A DNA stretch of 7,472 nucleotides from Candidatus Methanophagales archaeon (GTDB lineage Archaea > Halobacteriota > Syntropharchaeia > Alkanophagales > Methanospirareceae), in assembly GCA_014061035.1 (NCBI GenBank), contig JACGMN010000062.1, positions 1 to 7,472 on the forward strand, read 5' to 3'. The translations under genes were made by a program, and so were the position numbers. Under the pieces are notes generated by a model that saw only the letters and a list, made by a program, of their open reading frames with translations, was not told where the DNA came from and did no database searches. Positions 5,801 to 7,472 of this stretch are shown in pieces (position 1 is the stretch's first letter; each line of letters starts with the position of its first letter).

Positions 5801-7468
5801 TATCATGAGGACAATAGACCCGAAGATGAAGACTGATATGAAGGCAGTGATCGCCGTTGCAATCTTCTCTTTCTGCTTCTCCCCTTTTATACCTAACCGC
5901 AAGACGGGATTCAGCATCTCTCTAAATACATGTCCACCATCAAGAGGAATAGCAGGCAGGCAGTTGAAGAGTCCAACAAATAAATTAATCCAGCCTATCC
6001 AGAAGAGCATATCTATAACTAGAAAGATACCATCACCGAGGATTGCTGTAGCGCCTATCGGCTCGTATAAATGAGCGAGTACCGGATTAAAACCACCGAA
6101 CCCCACAGGAATGGGCGCAATTGGCATGATTGTCAATCTCAGCCAGGTATCTAACCACAGACCAGGTGAAAGAGTCATAAAAGCATGAGGCATGTTCCTC
6201 AACCCGTCAAGGTATTCTCTCGCATGAAATTCAGCTACCGCGATCCCTAATGCGCTATTTGCAACACGGACACCTAAGAAACCTCTATTGTCGTGGAATG
6301 GCGACTCTGCCAGTACTACAGTAATAATATTTTTATCATCTACCTCCAGTTCTATCGCCTGTCCGGGTGTAGTATCAGCCATGAACGCAAGAAAATCATC
6401 ATGATCGGTTATTCTCGTGCCATCTATCTTTATTATCTGCATGCCTTCCGCTAAACCTGCTTTATACGCGGGTAAGCTTTCTTCAACACCTAATAGCATA
6501 ACGCCACGGATTTTAATTCCGTCTGCCGCTACCAGCGTTATTTCTCTTCCGTCTCTATCCAGTACCGTAACTCTAAACTCATCTTGCTCTACTAACGCTC
6601 TATTCAGTTCGTTTACACTCGTAACCGGCGAGCCGTTGACCATTGTGATGATCATTCCCAGCTCTATTCCAAGATACTCTGCAGGACTTCCTATGACAAC
6701 GTCGTGAACGTGCAGCACATTCTCATTGACTGGCTGTACCGTGAAGAGAAGAGCAAAAAAGAGCAGGAACGCAACAAGCGCCACGCAGTAATTGCCCATT
6801 ATACCCGCAGAAAGTATACGTGTTCTCTCAGATGGCGTTGCTACTTTCTTCGCGTTCGCGTCTATACTCTCATCACGGTTTCTATCCTTCTCTCCGCTGC
6901 CATCTCCATCTTTATCTCTATCTCTATCTCCATCTCCTTTTACTCCATAAAGTTGTTCGCTGTCTGGCTCAACAAATGCTCCTATCGGTACTAAGCACAT
7001 TAAAATCCCCATTGACTTTACTTTTATCTTTTCTACTGTGCTCAATATCGCGTGAGAAAACTCATGTACTACCAGCGCAATAACAAAACCAACCCATGCT
7101 ATCATAGGTATAAACTCATTTAATCCTGGTATGAGTAGCCAGTTCCTTGGCTCATGTATCACTGTCGGTTCTGGCCTCACCATAAACATTGCAATCACTG
7201 CAAATACTACAATGGCAAACATGAACGCCATGGAAATGATCATTAATAGCGTGCCGATGTTGGCATAAGCCCTCCAGAATCTTTCTGTGATCTCGCCTTT
7301 TGAGACCCTTTCCAGCAATCTCCCCCCCCTTTGTGTCCTTATCATTAAGATAGGTCCAATCGCGGAGATATTATATCTCTCCAAAATTCCCTTTCTCTCA
7401 AGCACAAAAACGAGAAGCCAGTAGATCAGGAACAGGTACAGCACCAGCGTCAGGTAGTACGGGTTCAT
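5780..7468 (-). CDS. Site-2 protease (M50 family) intramembrane zinc metalloprotease with two PDZ domains
   Basis: This membrane protease cleaves substrates inside or next to the bilayer. The zinc site is H135-E-F-S-H139 in a hydrophobic helix, and the third ligand motif is N502-x-x-P-x-x-P-L-D510-G-G512. The N-terminus has one helix at about 4-22 and a long hydrophobic stretch at about 68-97. After HEFSH come a hydrophobic hairpin (about 152-167), a charged repeat loop (178-200) and another helix (about 220-243). Two tandem PDZ domains follow at about 250-315 and 322-388, recognisable by their G-M-x-I-x-x-(V/I)-(N/D)-G motifs. Helices near 480-500 and 541-560 close the protein. In bacteria and eukaryotes the family releases membrane-tethered regulators; the substrate here cannot be read from sequence. 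It is the first gene of a two-gene unit with the overlapping GTPase. ATG at 7468 fits a typical N-terminus, but only four bases lie upstream, so promoter and ribosome site are not visible. Coding-strand G8 lies at codons 47-49. Confidence 0.93.
   Translation of the reverse strand: MNPYYLTLVLYLFLIYWLLVFVLERKGILERYNISAIGPILMIRTQRGGRLLERVSKGEITERFWRAYANIGTLLMIISMAFMFAIVVFAVIAMFMVRPEPTVIHEPRNWLLIPGLNEFIPMIAWVGFVIALVVHEFSHAILSTVEKIKVKSMGILMCLVPIGAFVEPDSEQLYGVKGDGDRDRDKDGDGSGEKDRNRDESIDANAKKVATPSERTRILSAGIMGNYCVALVAFLLFFALLFTVQPVNENVLHVHDVVIGSPAEYLGIELGMIITMVNGSPVTSVNELNRALVEQDEFRVTVLDRDGREITLVAADGIKIRGVMLLGVEESLPAYKAGLAEGMQIIKIDGTRITDHDDFLAFMADTTPGQAIELEVDDKNIITVVLAESPFHDNRGFLGVRVANSALGIAVAEFHAREYLDGLRNMPHAFMTLSPGLWLDTWLRLTIMPIAPIPVGFGGFNPVLAHLYEPIGATAILGDGIFLVIDMLFWIGWINLFVGLFNCLPAIPLDGGHVFREMLNPVLRLGIKGEKQKEKIATAITAFISVFIFGSIVLMIAGPFVL
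6899..6937 (-). repeat. Purine-rich hexanucleotide repeat in the site-2 protease gene
   Basis: The coding strand runs through GGAGAT, AGAGAT and AAAGAT hexamers encoding residues 178-190, where Gly, Arg or Lys alternate with Asp. A charged stretch rich in Glu, Lys, Arg and Asp continues to about residue 200. The tract sits in the loop after the catalytic HEFSH helix and the A-F-V-E-P-D segment, where related proteases have a short linker. Confidence 0.8.
7322..7329 (-). repeat. G8 homopolymer in the site-2 protease gene
   Basis: Eight consecutive C on the + strand (G on the coding strand) span codons for R47-G48-G49, soon after the start. The frame is intact in this copy. Such a run is prone to slippage, so length variation would truncate the protein early. 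Confidence 0.6.
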
Positions 7469-7472
7469 TTTT

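Overview
The window looks like archaeal chromosomal DNA, most likely from a euryarchaeal lineage of the methanogen/ANME type. It encodes an AglB/STT3 oligosaccharyltransferase with the archaeal WWDYG motif, a GTPBP1-type translational GTPase with the N-terminal domain seen in archaeal homologues, and a membrane-embedded M50 (site-2) protease with two PDZ domains. The only visible upstream region carries TTTAWATA-type TATA boxes and no strong Shine-Dalgarno. The lineage is inference: there is no rRNA or other clade marker here.

Layout: 1-157 is an A/T-rich leader with archaeal promoter elements. 158-3976 (+) is a very long aglB (1272 aa). 3976-4112 is a symmetrical pair of inverted heptanucleotide arrays that fills the whole gap between two convergent genes. 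4113-5783 (-) is the GTPase and 5780-7468 (-) is the M50 protease. The two minus-strand genes overlap by 4 bases, protease first, so they form one transcription unit whose promoter lies beyond the right edge.

AglB transfers lipid-linked glycans to asparagines of exported proteins, the protease cuts membrane proteins within the bilayer, and the GTPase acts in translation or RNA surveillance in characterised relatives. Their adjacency hints at an envelope and protein-quality theme, but the sequence does not show a functional link between aglB and the convergent pair.

The most unusual signal is repeat structure. All three genes carry in-frame tandem hexanucleotide repeats coding for dipeptides (Gly-Thr, Gly-Asp/Arg-Asp, Ala-Gly). 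Most fall in loops or linkers predicted to be cytosolic, and none breaks a catalytic motif. The heptad arrays in the only convergent intergenic gap add a second repeat class. AglB also has an extra N-terminal module of about four membrane helices before the STT3 core. I see no CRISPR array, transposase, tRNA or rRNA gene.
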